A stretch of 64,000 nucleotides of DNA from Myoxocephalus aenaeus (Eukaryota; Chordata; Actinopteri; Perciformes; Cottidae), in NCBI GenBank assembly GCA_038501785.1, contig JBAMJR010000011.1, positions 1,885,001-1,949,000 of the forward strand, in the 5' to 3' direction. A program made the position numbers and the translations under genes. Every line of letters starts with the position of its first letter. Position 1 is the first letter of the stretch. The notes beneath the pieces are model-generated. The model had not been told where the DNA came from. It saw only the letters and a program-made list of their open reading frames with translations, and did no database searches. This document shows, in pieces, positions 1 through 13,036 of the stretch.

Positions 1-1589
1 TAGTTAATTTTATGTTTTATTTTTCCAGCTTTCCATTCCTGCCACCTTAATGCAGCCCGACCCTATTTGAGCTGCTCAAATCCAGCCCAGTGATGGTGTG
101 TGTAAATTCAGGCATGCATTTCTACACATGTTCATGTTTGAGGTTATCTCAGAAAAACAAAACGCAGCAGATTAAAGATCTAATCTAAATAGGACACAAG
201 GGTGAATTAATATGAGAGAAACGGGAGCGGTGAGATTGCTTGTCTATGGAGGATAAGATCATTGAATTGAATTGATAAATACAGAAGTAAACGATAAAGT
301 GGACAGTCATTGTGAAGTAATACAGTGGAGAATTTCATTTAATAAAATATTTTCTTCAGGTCAAGTCGTCCTAAAATATTTTCCATTCCACTGCTGTATA
401 AAAGCATTATTACCAGAAAACAACAAGTGAGGTAGTTTGTTGACAGACTCAAAGCTCCAGAATATTTGGTCATGATGTGCAAATTACTGTAAACGTGTGC
501 ATGGGATTAACAGGAGACCAGACAGATTGAGAGACAGGGACGTATACTGTACAACCACACAAAACCCTCAGATATCTGTTTGGCCTTCAGGCAATGTAGT
601 CCCATAGGAACTTATAGTTCTGTATCTATAATTCTTAAAACCTTGAATCTATGGTCACTGTGATATTAAAGGAAATCTGTTGTGTCGGGTTAAGTTCAGT
701 CAGTCCAAGAACATTTAGCATAAAGCTTTACATGTTTGACTGTGAATGTATTTGTATTCCTCTGCATTGAGCCCTTCCTCCTGTGAGCTTGAATACCAAT
801 AAGTCGGTACGCAGATTTAATAGACGGGCCTAGTTTTTTATACAAGCTTTTTTTCTTCAACCATTTTTCTCGGCAAGAAAGCAAATAACTGTAAAACCTT
901 TCCACATATTCTGCCCAAAGAAAGGCCCCATGTTTTTTAACTGCTTAATTTAACCTAAACACCACAAATCTCCAGACGTAGATACTGAGAACAAGACCTG
1001 CTTGTCCTTCATGGGAGCTTCAGCCCTAACATGAAGATCAATTTGAGCAGCATGGGTCAAATAATCATTTACACTTTTAGCGCCTGTGTAAATTCAGCCC
1101 GAGAGGTCCAACTAAGCAAACAGTACAGAAGACCCTCGTCACCATGGAGATCTCTTTCTCATGGTCTCCCCTTTTGCTCTCTAGTTTAAATAAATCAAAT
1201 GGTCAAATTGGCAGCAAAATGTCCCCTTGCCAAATGGCCGTGGCTGTTAGCTCTAACACAGATTGAAAAAACGGAGTCTCTACTTCTGAGAATCTAGCAC
1301 TGGACTGTCGATCGAAGCCAGACCAATCAGCTTTTGCCCGAGGCTCATCTGACGTGTGTCTGTGGCCACCTGCTCTAAACATGATCATTGTTTTCACTTT
1401 TGTGGGGGTAAAATACGTTATTTGAACTAATGCACAGATGTTAGAGAAATGTTTTTAATAGTAGAGTCTCCAGCTGTTTTCAGAGGACAGACTATTTGTG
1501 ATATCAAGGCAAGGCAGAAGACAAAAAGCTAAATGTGGGCTAGATTGAATATGGCTAGAGCTTCAATTAAAGCGCCATGTGAGATTTTC

Positions 1590-2090
1590 AAGAAATAGAT
1601 CAACATTTTGGTTTCGGGTGATACGAGAATATCAATATGAACCTCTGTATTTGAAGAAATATGTTTATTTGCTTTCTTGAATGTCTGTCTATTTGATAAG
1701 AGCAAGCAGACAGTTAGCTCTGGCCCTGTCCAAATGTACTGTATGTACATGTTTTGTTGTTGTAATATACATCAACAAGACTCCAGGAAGTTACTGCTTC
1801 TGGCCAAGAAATAGTTGAGCACATTGGCCCCCTGTTGAACCTCAAAATGTCATTTTTATAGACATTTTCTCAGATAAAAAAAAACACAATATAACTTATT
1901 AATTATTAAAGGTGATTTGTTAACTTTGTAGAGGGCCACCTTAGCAGTTTCCCTGCTGACAGTCTTTATGCTAACGAGGCTATACTCCAGCTCCATACTC
2001 AACACAAAGACATGAGAGATTGTTTCATCTCACTGTTAAAAAGAGAAATTAACAAATTACGAGCATTTGGGATTTTAAGGAGTTTCTAAC
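1590..2090. repeat. Two diverged, inverted copies of the same teleost repeat
   Basis: 1905-2090 is a forward copy (GCAGTTTCCCTGCTGACAGT, CTTTATGCTAACGAGGCTAT, GACATGAGAG). 1590-1760 looks like a reverse copy (ATCAACATTTTGG, TTTATTTGCTTTCTTGA, AGTTAGCTCTGGCCCTGTCC). Both are related to the copy at 41460-41720. Identity is modest. Confidence 0.45.
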
Positions 2091-2965
2091 TTAGTGTATA
2101 ACAACATCAAAATAATTACGCACCCTGAGCTCACGCTTCCCTCATAATTGATTTCTGCCAAGATGAAAAGATAAAACAGAATTTTGTCATGATGGTTCCG
2201 GTTTTACTGAGTCATTAAAACTTTAAGCAAAAACTACGGAGGCAGAGTAACAATGTAGAGAGAGCAGATACACTGAAACAATGAACTGAGGGTAATTCAT
2301 TAGAGAGAGTATAACAGAGCCATAAAGAAAGACTGAGGGAGGTGAAATATGACAATATATGATGCAGAAATAGAAAGAGACTGAAGTGAAACAAAAGGTT
2401 GAGCTGCAGCGTTTGTTGATTATTTCTCCGAACGAACAAACAGAAACAACAGCAAGAGCGACTCCATAAAACAATAAGCAAGCTCACAATGTATTTTAAT
2501 TGTCAAATCAGGTGTGTGTTCTTAGAGTCATTCACTCACCAGCTGCCCCACATCGTGTACCATGGACAATAAAGTTTGCCTTCCTGCTGATATCCTGAAC
2601 ATGTCTGGTAGCAAACAGGGAGCTTTATGTGGAGCAGTGTGTCTCTGGGCATGAGGGGCTATTCCTGATCCAAGGTGTCAGAATACACACCAGTCACTCA
2701 GCGCACACAGGCCAGGATGTGCATGTGTTGGCACTAATCTGTGTATCTATCTGCAGGTGTGTATGCACTATAAGTGTGCATGAGGATAAGAGTTTACTGG
2801 ATAAAAGCCATCTCTATTTTTGTGTCCATGGACTGGATGTGTGTATTTGTAGCTGTTGGTAGAAAGATTTCAGAGAGCCTTAGATAAACATGAACATAGC
2901 GACAAGCTCCTCTGACAGCGGTCCTCTCAGGTCCACTCTGTTCGAGGTACAGTAGAGGGGCCTTA

Positions 2966-2980
2966 TGTGTGTGTGTGTGT

Positions 2981-3011
<31 letters not shown>
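2966..3011. repeat. (TG)n microsatellite
   Basis: TG run with one GG interruption in intergenic DNA. Confidence 0.9.
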
Positions 3012-3012
<1 letters not shown>

Positions 3013-4699
3013 ATTCGATCCCATAAATCCTCTGACGCACTCAGCAAGAGCTGCCTTTGTAATGCCTCACACATACAGCCGCCCCTGATCCTGACCAGGC
3101 AAAACTTATTTGCTCTATTCTGCTTCATCAGTTAGAAGAAAAACCTCTAAAACTGATCATCACTTCTTTTTTTTTTTTGGGATGCAATTTTACTGTTTTG
3201 GTTCTCTTTCACCACTCTCATAATGTTTTACATTTTTCACTACAGAAAGCCTGCGCACACGGTCTCAGTTTGCAACAAGCTGGTGAAGACAGTGGAGCAT
3301 TTAGCAGCCAAAGAGACAGATATTTCCATCAGGAGCTGGTGAAGACCAGAAACAGAGCTCAAAGACAGTGAACATTTGACATGCATCACGTGACCAGAGA
3401 CACAACTGAATGCTAGTGTTGCTATGGAACTGATGGATGTGTAAATAGGAAGCTTGTGTTTTTGCGTGACCTCAAAGTGGCCTAAAAGGTATAATGCAGG
3501 TTTGAATGTGCAGAGGAAGTGATGAGTCACAACTCGAGATTAAACTTCTATCATTCCTCCACTATGACTCTGACAGCTTCTCCAGTTTTCTTTTGTTACC
3601 AAACATGTACTGTTTGTTTGTTTTTGTTTGCTTTGTCTTTCCATTTTTGATTTGTTCCGTTTGTCTCTGTCTCTTGTCCCCAATGTAAAGCATCTTTGTG
3701 TACTTACAAAAGCGCTATAAAAGTTTGAATTATTATTATTATTATTAGTATTATTATCATGCAATCTAGAAATTCAGCAAGTGATGCAGCACATTCACAA
3801 AAAGTGATGATCAGATCAACCCAAACAGAAGAAACAAAGTGTAGCTTCACAAGCACATAGCAACACACCTCAACAATAGCCATTCTATTTTAAATGCCTG
3901 TAAAAGGTATTCTCATGTTCCCGTTGATAGTTTCCAACACAGCTGCCGTTATTTACCGGCTTGTGAAGTGGCTGAGTCGAAGGGTAAGGCCACTATTTTT
4001 AAACGACCAGTAAGAACCAAATCTCTGCTGACAAAATCAGTTAGAAAGTTGACCTGCATGACACCTGAAGTGGTTTGAAAACACCATAATGCAAACCCAT
4101 AAAGCCCAGATTAAGCTAAAAATTCAAACATCATCCCCAGTGATTTACAGATACTGAAAAAACTTTGAAAAACTTTTTCAAATGAAAAATTAAGCAAAAC
4201 AGGAAACTATAACTTTATTTTGCCATTAAATATTCTGTACTACTATGTTGTGTCTATCTATTATTGATATGTTGGACATTGCATGTCTCACTTACTATAC
4301 TCAAATATTGTGAAGTGCCTCCAACCGGCCTGTGTGTCTCTCTCATGTGACGTGGCTGTGGCAGCCTTCCTGGCAATTTCCCAGCTCCCTCCTGATTACA
4401 GTTTATTCACTGCACCTGTCCAGTCTGGACAGCTGCCTTCAATCAACTTCTCATCTTCACACGATCTCTACTCTGGTTCTCCTTCCATTGATCATCAGAT
4501 CGTTGATGTAACCACAGTGGTAGTTTGTTGGTCTTGGCAGCTCTGTATTGTGTAATCTTATTTATTTAATTTTTGATTGACCTCACGCTGTCTGAGAGCA
4601 GCCGGCTTTGTGGACGGACTAGTCTGTCAGTCACTTACTTCCATGCAGTTTGAATTTTTCACATACCATTTTAGGTGGCGCATTGCCATCAGCAGGCAG

Positions 4700-5715
4700 T
4701 AACATTTCATTTGCACAGCTCTAAGGGTTTCACATTTATAAATGTACACTGCCGAACTGTATTCTGGGTCATCCTGTCGAACTCCGTCGCACAGGAGACT
4801 TCGGGTCAATTCCAATCTCCACCCTTACGGACTCACGGACTTTGAGGCGCGCTCCCGCGAAGTCCGTGAGGGTTTAGGGGTGTCCCATTGTCACATCGTA
4901 GAGTGCTCGAGGCTCTCTGGCAGACATTTTGAGCCCTTTATGATCCCTTTCCGTAAGTCAGCATTAGATGCTGACTTTGCCTAAGGGAATTACCCACAGT
5001 TCATAGCAATGTGACGTTAAACACGCAGTTCCCAATGGAAGCATGAAGACGTAAAAAAAAAAAAGGTAAACAAAGAGACACGTGGGCGTTTAGCCCGATA
5101 AAATACATTTACACTATAACATTACGGATTAAAGATGGAACATAAAAATACATGAAATCAGAGGAATGCAATCAGAACATATATTTATAAATATTTTGTT
5201 TACATTCATCAAACATTTCGTTTTGACAAAAACGAGTAAATATCATCTAAAATGACTTCTCATCTCGTGAGAAAGACGTTCAAATCAGTGAATAAAAAGT
5301 ATAAAATAAATACACAATATTTTTTATGTAGTCACGTGATATGTTGCAGCAAAGTGCTGTCCCATTCATGTTCACACCAGTTCAAGCCCTCACAGCCTCT
5401 CACACTCAGCCACTTAGCAGCTGACGTCAGTGAGCACCACGCCGGATGTAGCTCAACCGGAAGCAAAACAATAGGCACGCCGTTTGGGCTTGGAAGCTAG
5501 GCTAACGTTACGGTTTGAAATGAATGAATGGTGAGCGCGATACGGCAAAATACTGCAATAAAATAAAGCAAGCCAATCCACTTTTTCATGTTGATAAGAG
5601 CATTAAAATGCAAAACAAAATAAAAAATGCGATTAATTGCGATTAATCGCGAGTTAACTATGACATAAATGCGATTAATCGCGATTAAATATTTTAATCG
5701 TTTGACAGCACTAGT
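4700..5715. repeat. Unclassified transposon-like region ending in GCGATTAATCGC palindromes
   Basis: 4740-5050 is unusually CpG-rich for intergenic DNA (inverted ACGGACTTTG/CGCGAAGTCCGTGAG near 4835-4870). 5620-5715 carries GCGATTAATTGCGATTAATC and a second GCGATTAATCGCGATTAAAT, and ends TTTGACAGCACTAG. The latter is a terminal sequence I have seen in fish DNA transposons. I did not find the matching left end. Confidence 0.4.
5422..5429. promoter_or_regulatory. CRE palindrome TGACGTCA inside a repeat-like region
   Basis: An exact CREB/ATF site, but within DNA that looks transposon-derived and far from any gene start in the window. Function is doubtful. Confidence 0.2.
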
Positions 5716-5829
5716 TTATATATATATATATAAATGCGTTAATGCAGCAATCCTTAAACATAAAATATGAAAGCCTGGGCCGCTCAGGTGAGGTCAAATC
5801 GCAAAATGAATCAAATGAGGTCAACTATG

Positions 5830-5832
<3 letters not shown>

Positions 5833-5874
<42 letters not shown>

Positions 5875-5930
5875 TTTTTTAAATATAATATATATATATA
5901 ACACAAAATATATATATATATATAAAAAAT
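5833..5930. repeat. (TA)n low-complexity tract
   Basis: TA runs broken by short A/T stretches. A further (ATT)n run follows at about 6166-6199. Confidence 0.85.
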
Positions 5931-6163
5931 ACTATTTTTCTTGTCAACTCGGGGGTCAGTTGTCAATCTTTTTAGGAGACTTCTGATTAACCCTCGTATC
6001 AGAAGTCCCTAATGTGGGGGAACCCGATGAGACGTCGGGGAACCCAACTAACTGCGCCTCGACACACTCCTGGGGATCTCTGGTGTCACAGGCGGCACAG
6101 GTATCCACTACCCCATGGTTAGCCATACTAATGTAGGTGCATAATGTCATATTTATGTTTTTC

Positions 6164-6199
<36 letters not shown>

Positions 6200-6395
6200 G
6201 GTTCAATAAGTTGCTTGAGACGGAATAAACTGCGTAGACTTTCAATCTGGTCGCCTTGGAGCTTTAACATTTGCATTTTTCAAAAATATAAAAATTCTAC
6301 ATTTTATAATCCTTGTATATTTAATCTTATTTCTGTTTTTAGGTTTGTTTTAGTTTTTTAACATCTGACTTCATACTTGACTTTATACTTGACTC

Positions 6396-7055
6396 CTGAA
6401 GTTCGCAGACGACACAACGGTCATCGGCCTCATCAGCGACGGCGACGAGTCTGCGTACAGACGGGAGGTTGAACAGCTGGTCCTCTGGTGTGGTCAGAAC
6501 CACCTGGAGCTGAACAAGGCCAAAACTGTAGAGATGACAGTAGACTTCAGGAGGAGCCCCCCAACACTACCCCCCCTAACAATACACAACAGCACGGTTT
6601 CTGCGGTGGAGACCTTCAAGTTTCGGGGATCCACAATCTCCCGGGACCTGAAGTGGACTGCCAACATCAACACCATCCGGAAAAAGGCCCGCCAGTCAGG
6701 AAGCGGGCTGTAAAGATCACCACAGACCCCTCACACCCTGGACACAAGCTGTTCCAACTCCTCCCCTCTGGAAGGCGCTACAGAGCACTGTACGCCAAAA
6801 CCACCAGACACAGGAACAGCTTCTTCCCACTGGCCGTCACTTTGATGAACAGTTAAACAGACTCTTCATCTGCACTGTCTGCACTTTTTTGTTGTTTTAC
6901 TACTGTCTTTAATGTCCTTTTTATATTTTTTATATTTATCTTGTATATTGTGTGTGGAAAAAAAAAAAAGTACGAAGAGCAAGTGAAACCGGAGTCAAAT
7001 TCCATGTATGTGCAAATTTACATGGCCATTAAAGCTGATTCTGATTCTGATTCTG
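6396..7055 (+). mobile_element. L2-type LINE, 5'-truncated and internally deleted
   Basis: 6396-6700 encodes the reverse transcriptase core LKFADDTTVIGLISDGDESA with its FADD catalytic motif and the following NHLELNKAKT block. After an internal deletion near 6705 the frame resumes with SHPGHKLFQLLPSGRRYRAL and NSFFPLAVTLMN in another frame. The 3' end is the (TGATTC)n tail at 7036-7055 that is typical of L2-clade elements. It is dead: frameshift, missing endonuclease and missing C-terminal RT. Confidence 0.8.
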
Positions 7056-8262
7056 ACACCTTTTGAAACAGAAGGTAGTTTTGCATTACATATACTGTCG
7101 GACTATGTTGTGTCTATCTATTAATGAGATTTTTGACGTTGCATGTCTGACTTCACTGATGATCGTATTCAGTGTGTATGTGTGTAGCAGGAAGCTACAC
7201 ATGATTACACAATTCAAAGCATACACCACAAATGAGCAGCTACACTAGTAGCTACAAACAAATGAATCATCCAAAAATCTCAGTGCACGGTATTTCTATT
7301 AATGACATTTCCCTTGAGAGACCATGTGAAAACATGTTTTCATATTCGAAAAAAAGCTGTTTATAGAGAAGTTGTACAATGACCCATACATTTTCCTTTT
7401 TTTCAAGGATTATTTATTTTAATGGACCTAAGCAGAGCCGTACCTGCCGTTTTCCAGACATGCCTTCATGGATAAATGGACAGTAGTGCTTGATAGAGCA
7501 AGAGGCATCATGTATTCACACGGCTTCTCTAAGGCAACAGCCCGGATAAAAACAAAGTTATCTCCGTTAAATATCATCTCTTATTGTGTGAAAGAAAGGT
7601 ACACTCACTCCAAGTGAACTTTGCTACACTATTGGTTTATAGGCCAGTTGTCTGATGTTTAGCATGCTCTTTTTCCCCCACGGGATGATACGATGATGAT
7701 TCATACCGTGAGGAAGTTGTGGTTTGATTTAGCTTTCACGGTTAAACTTAGACTAACAACTAGTCAGACCTGTGGAAGGTCTTCCAAGTTTGTTTCTCAT
7801 TCCCCAACAAAACCGAGTTCTCATTCATTGTATGTTTTTTTTTTTTTTATTTAATGCAGAAGACTAACAAGCACAACCTTTTTGATAAATACCTGTCCCA
7901 TCGTGCAGGATCAGTGATCAGTGATCACAGTGATCCAACCTCTTTTCAACAGACTGGTCAAATTAGCTGAAAACTATTGTGACAAATTAGACACATTATA
8001 TAAATAAGGAACATAGAGTTGATCTCAAAATGTCAATATATATATAAAGCTTATGCAATTAGATTTACTGGTTGATGATTAGTTTTTCCACTGTATTTAA
8101 AACATATTGTTATTTTACTTACGTTATATGTTAAATCTAGCAGTTAGTAGCAGCAGCAGCTCTTTCTTGTAACATTCATGAAGATGTCTATCTGCTGCTT
8201 TTCTATTCATCTTAACCCAAAGGACTTCAATACCCACTGCTAACACGATGTTTACTCAAAAC

Positions 8263-8284
8263 TGTGTGTGTGTGTGTGTGTGTG

Positions 8285-8338
<54 letters not shown>

Positions 8339-8367
8339 TGCGTGCGTGCGTGCGTGCGTGTGTGTGG
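8263..8367. repeat. Compound (TG)n (CGTG)n microsatellite
   Basis: A TG run with one TTAG interruption that passes into CGTG units. Intergenic. Any ORF across it is an artefact. Confidence 0.95.
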
Positions 8368-8821
8368 ATGTAACGGTTTTACATATATATTAGACTTGTG
8401 TCTAATGATGTAGGATATCACAAAGAAGGTTAATAGTTATCATCCATCAGAGCTGAATCTGTGTCAGGAAGTGCGTCAGCAGAGCACGTTAGAGAAGGGG
8501 AAAAACTGAAGAGTGCAGCAGTAACCTTACTTTACAATGAGTCACTGATTCGGGCAAGTTATTTTAAATTACCCTAAATTTCCTCCTGGAGAGTTAAACA
8601 CTGACACTGCAGTCCTGTTTTTTCTTGCATCTGAGCCCCAAAGGGAAAACGTATCACGCTCCTAACTGGCCACATGTGAGAGGAGATGAAGTCCTGAACA
8701 GCAGCATTGTTTGTTTGCGTTACCGTCAGTGTTGAAATGCTGCACCTCTACTGAGAGGGAACATCTCTGACCATTTATACATCGCATCACTGATAGAATA
8801 CAACAAAGCATACCTTTTTAC

Positions 8822-9316
8822 CTGGACCTGGACACAAACTGTTGGAGTCCCTTCCCTCTGGCAGGAGGCTGAGGGTCCATCAGGACCAAGACCTCACGCC
8901 ACACCAACAGTTTTTTTTCTCCCGTCGGCAGTCGGGCTCATCAACAGAGCCCGGGTTCCCCACTGACTGACTCTGTCACCCCCAGGACTATTTTTCTTTC
9001 TTTTCTTTCTTCTTACCGGTCACTCCCCTGCACACTTCATATTTAAACACTCATGTCACTTAACATACACTTTAACTTAAACACACATGTCACTTTAACA
9101 TACACTTACATTAACGTTATCTGTTTGTCTGAGCACTTTATCTGATACTTAATTTACTACCCATTGCACTGTTGTTGTTGTTGATTGTTGATTGTTGTTT
9201 GTCTCGTCTAACGTCTCATGTCTAATGTATGCACCTTCCGCCTAGAAAAATTCCTCGTTTGTGAAAACATTCCTGGCAAATAAACGCTTTCTGATTCTGA
9301 TTCTGATTCTGATTAC
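8822..9316 (+). mobile_element. L2-type LINE 3' end
   Basis: A second truncated copy on the same strand. It starts in the GHKL-like SLPSGRR region (8830-8880), passes a T-rich stretch and ends in the same (TGATTC)n tail at 9289-9316. No open frame is left. Confidence 0.65.
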
Positions 9317-9952
9317 AGGGACACATTTGATCACATGGACTTTCAAATGAGAAACATTACATGTTTTGAACTCATGGATGATGTTATACTGACTGTTGAT
9401 TAACAGAAAAGCTGCTAAAACAACACAAAGTGTTTGTTTACTATTCTTGTCAGCAACCTAAGTACATGTATTCAAGTATTATACTTGAGTACACTTTTGA
9501 GGTTTTATTTCCATCTTGTTCTACGTCTTCTCCACTTAATTTGTTTGACAGCTGTACTAATCAGATAAATATTTTGAGTTTCCCCACAAAAATTCACACA
9601 AAAGCATCGCTTTAAATATTCTGTTTAACGAGATGGATTCATAAGTTTCTTGGAACTAAGTCAAGTATCATGAAAAAGCATAAACATAACTAATCAACTA
9701 AAGACATACAACTAACAATGATTAGTCAACTAATTAGCAAAAAGAGGGCAGCTCTCAAATTTAGCAAAAGACACTAAATATGATTTCACTTTGAATGGGG
9801 TAGTTTTAGACTGTGGTACTGGTTCTTTTACTTCGTAAATGATCTGAGTAGTTCATGTGTTGTACGCTGCTACCCTCTAGTGATCAAAAGGAGGAACATC
9901 AAGAAACATTCTGTAAAAGTTGATGAATGCTGCTTCTGTTTTCTGTTTACTA

Positions 9953-9958
9953 TTTATT
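9953..9958 (-). terminator. Candidate polyadenylation signal of dnajc6
   Basis: Minus-strand AATAAA (plus-strand tttatt), about 3 kb past the dnajc6 stop codon. It was chosen by position only; transcript data would settle it. Confidence 0.4.
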
Positions 9959-11908
9959 TTTGTGCTCTGCACTTGATCATTATGTACATCTTGTAACGGT
10001 AAACAGACCTGAAAAGGAACACATGAACATAATTTTTACACAGTTTAGTAATACTTGAACAGCAGACAGGCAAACACATAACGTACAGTAGTCTGTTTAC
10101 AAATCGGATCACTTCCATACGTACCACAACTTCAACCACCACACATCCATTGACTACAATATAGAGGTTAGCTTTTTAACATAGCCGTAAGATTGCAGAT
10201 AGAGAATTCAGTCAGTGAGGGAGCTTATGAGGGTTATTTCACATGTAGGTCCTCCATGTAAATAGAGCACAGGAGCGAATACTACACGCGTCCTGTGTCT
10301 GGTAAGTCATCAAAGAAAGCAATAGCCTCTGGATCAAAGTTCAGCCTTTTCTGACTGAGACCCAGAGTCTTTTTCGGATACCCATTTCAGTCAAGACGCT
10401 CCGTCCAGTTGAAGAAACAGCACTTTAAAGCAGTCATACTCAGTATACAGTCAAAACCCTTAACACAGCCATTGTGAATCCTGGGTAATAATGAAGTCAA
10501 AGAAAGGGGAGAAAAACATTATGAGGGTTGACAATCTAGAACTCCAAAAACAGAGAGAAAGAGAGATCATGAAATAAAGGATAAAGAATAGTTCATGAAT
10601 ATGTGAAGGCAAATATTCTGCTCAATTTGTGCATGTGAAAATTGACTGTAAACATATTTTTGATAACAGATGTCAAACAACAGAATACAGTATCTCATCA
10701 GGCTTTACAGTAGAGCTCTGCCAGTATTGCAAAGCTGGATGTTCTAGGATAATTGGAGTCCTGTAAACCTCAAACCACTCAAATAAATTGAGAATTGCTG
10801 CAGTTTTTGCTTTCCAATAGGTAATTACATAAATTATGTTTGTCATTGGCCCGTGGGCTTTATCCCAGGAATGTGAAATATTTTTTACACAAGGAGACAT
10901 TGTCAGGAGTCAATTTCCAACATAAAGAGGAACAATCCAACATCAGAATATTTGTGAAATGATATGGAGAGAATTCAAATCGGTTCTGGATTCAAACTAT
11001 TAGAAACCTGCAACATGTCAAGCCGTGTGTGTTGTAACTTGATGTTGATATGAGAGGCATTACAGTATTACTCATCCAGACAAAAAGCTGCATGATAACG
11101 ATCAGTTATCAATAAAAGTGTCAGTGCTGTGATGGAAATGTCTCACAAACATAAACAAATTACATAATGTAATTTAAAAAAATCAATGTACAATCACTGC
11201 AAATCAGTGTTTTGATAAAAGTGTTGAAATTATAGCAGATATATATTTAGGATCTGAGTGAAATTAGTCATCTGAGAAGTGATGATGTGAGGTACACTAA
11301 ACCACATTAATTCTCTCTCTAACGGTTTACATTATCATCTTACAGTATGAAGATATTTTCCATCCCTGCATAATCACCATAAATCTGTGTTTGAACTGTC
11401 GGAAGAAGAAACATCAGATGAGCAGCACTGCAGTGTTTGAGCACACAGGTGCCACTTATGTGGTTATGGACTATAAAAGGATATGCACAGCAAAAATAGG
11501 TTGTAGTCTTACAGGCTAGTCCCATGTTTCGCTCGCTTGTCAGTCAGTTGATGAGTTCAACAAAATGGCCCTAAAATCCCAAACATGTCCTTTACAGACA
11601 TTAGCTGATGACCTTCTGTTCTTTTAAAAACGCAGCAAGTCTGATACACAAAAAAATCCAATTAAAACAAGCAATAAGTGAACAAATAAATACATAATAG
11701 TTTGCCTTCAAAGCTGCACCGAGTGAAGTTTGTGCTTTCACAGAGCTCCCTTGCAAAAACACATGTTAATTTATGAATGAGTAGGCACGAGGCCCCATGG
11801 TGCTCCATGTATGGTATTATACATGTGCTGACCCTAAAATACAGTATACAATCCTCAGTTCCCTCAAACATGGAAACACACAAGGCTTGATTACATCAGA
11901 CACACCAA

Positions 11909-11938
11909 TAGGAGAATGATTCCTTAATCATTCTCCTA
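11909..11938. repeat. Perfect 13-bp stem-loop in the dnajc6 3'UTR
   Basis: Arms taggagaatgatt (11909-11921) and aatcattctccta (11926-11938) pair exactly around a 4-nt loop. It is single-copy in the window. Confidence 0.85.
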
Positions 11939-12934
11939 CTATACAGTATTTCTCCTCAAGCACCGTTTTGTTAATCTGACATCTGAATATTAAGTCGGCA
12001 ACTGAAACCGTAGCAGCCCTCTGACCAGTGTTTTTTATTGTAGAGCCCCATCATTTTCATTTTAAATTACCCTTAGCAGACTAAATAAATAAGGCTCATG
12101 GAGATTTAAGCTGTCAGTTACTGTCAAAAGTGCTAATAGCAGTTTGGTTTGAATCTCTTTGCCCTTTCATTATATCTTTCTAAATAAAAGAGATTGTTAA
12201 TTCACACTTAAACCGCCTGTTTTGGATGAAAAGCAGGTTTGTCAGTGAAACACCTATTGTAACTTGACTTTTTTGTCCTTCTAAGAACATTCAATTGCAT
12301 GAACAATTGTGAATTTGATATGACAGAACTGATCATGGATCCAATTTTCACACAAAGTACAACAGAATGTGTCGTGGGTAAAAGGCTTGATTGCTGTTAA
12401 ATGCTTATTTGTGCCTTACAGACGACGCTGGCGCTCTCAATCCTTTACGGAGAGCCGCCTGTGAAAGGCTTGTTAAATTTTCTCCCTGATGTGTTTATCT
12501 CTTATCGCGTGTGTCCGTCGTCTCTGTCTCCCCTCAATCAAGCCTTTCTTTTGTTTTTCTAGCCGTCCCAGTGACTCTGCTTTGATTGGCGGGTGTGGTT
12601 CAGGGCTAAGGACACTCAAACAGAAAAAGGGCCATGTTGCACCGCATACATACAGTGAGTAGTACGTTTGAGCTACAGGGAGTCGTTGGTGCAGTCACAC
12701 TGTTCATCTGGAGGCCGGAGTTCTGGAGTCTTTTGCCGTCTTTGCAGATCAATTGGTTGTTCTGTGTCTGTGTGTGCTGAGAAGAGAAGTGCGGGTCAAA
12801 GCAAAGGTATAAAGGCAGAAGTTGTAGGGTGCGGCTGTAGTATGTTGACCAGAAATGGAGACACATTTTTAGGATTGGATGATAGAACCAGGAGGGACAG
12901 CCTCTCCTCTCCTTTGCTCGCTTCCTCTGTGTAT

Positions 12935-13036
12935 TCAGTAGAGGGGTTTTTGTCCTTGGCTTTCAAATTCTGACCAGGCATCATTTAGTTCCATGAAAAT
13001 CATCTTGGCATATTGTTCATAGGGCTGTCCTGTCGC
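12935..13036 (-). CDS. dnajc6: dnajc6 exon 18 (residues 935-967 and stop), end of J domain
   Basis: It reads ATGQPYEQYAKMIFMELNDA followed by WSEFESQGQKPLY and a TGA stop at 12937-12935. This is the last helix of the J domain and the family's usual C-terminus. Acceptor TCACAG. It lies more than 3.3 kb from exon 17; the env-like gene sits in that intron. Confidence 0.96.
   Translation of the reverse strand, partial: ATGQPYEQYAKMIFMELNDAWSEFESQGQKPLY

Larger units (their letters stand above)
1..6395. other. Intergenic DNA downstream of dnajc6, distal part
   Basis: I see no coding exon with plausible splice sites here. It holds diverged teleost repeats (1590-2090, 4700-5715), TG and TA tracts, and one copy of a repeat at about 4236-4290 whose partner is at about 7090-7150. 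By human gene order leprot/lepr would lie further left. Confidence 0.5.
7056..9950. other. Intergenic DNA between the LINEs and the dnajc6 3'UTR
   Basis: Apart from the compound TG repeat (8263-8367) and the LINE end (8822-9316), this is AT-rich unique-looking DNA with no supported gene. Confidence 0.5.
9951..12934 (-). other. dnajc6: Probable dnajc6 3' untranslated region
   Basis: About 3 kb follow the stop codon without any competing gene or recognisable transposon. A canonical AATAAA on the minus strand lies at 9958-9953, and no other strong candidate before it is as well placed next to the transposon-rich DNA to its left. Long 3'UTRs are usual for brain-expressed auxilin. The end is an inference. 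The region contains a perfect 13-bp stem-loop at 11909-11938. Confidence 0.5.

Noticed and set aside
425..445. let-7-like TGAGGTAG at 428
   Set aside because: Only the seed matches; the rest differs from let-7 and there is no opposing arm nearby.
6488..6856. Plus-strand ORF of 122 codons as a host gene
   Set aside because: Its C-terminal half is the L2-type LINE 3' coding end and the first half is an out-of-frame reading of the reverse transcriptase.
8227..8421. His/Thr or Cys/Val repeat ORFs over dinucleotide tracts (also 2794, 18204, 30806, 37019, 59654)
   Set aside because: Translations of TG or CA microsatellites only.
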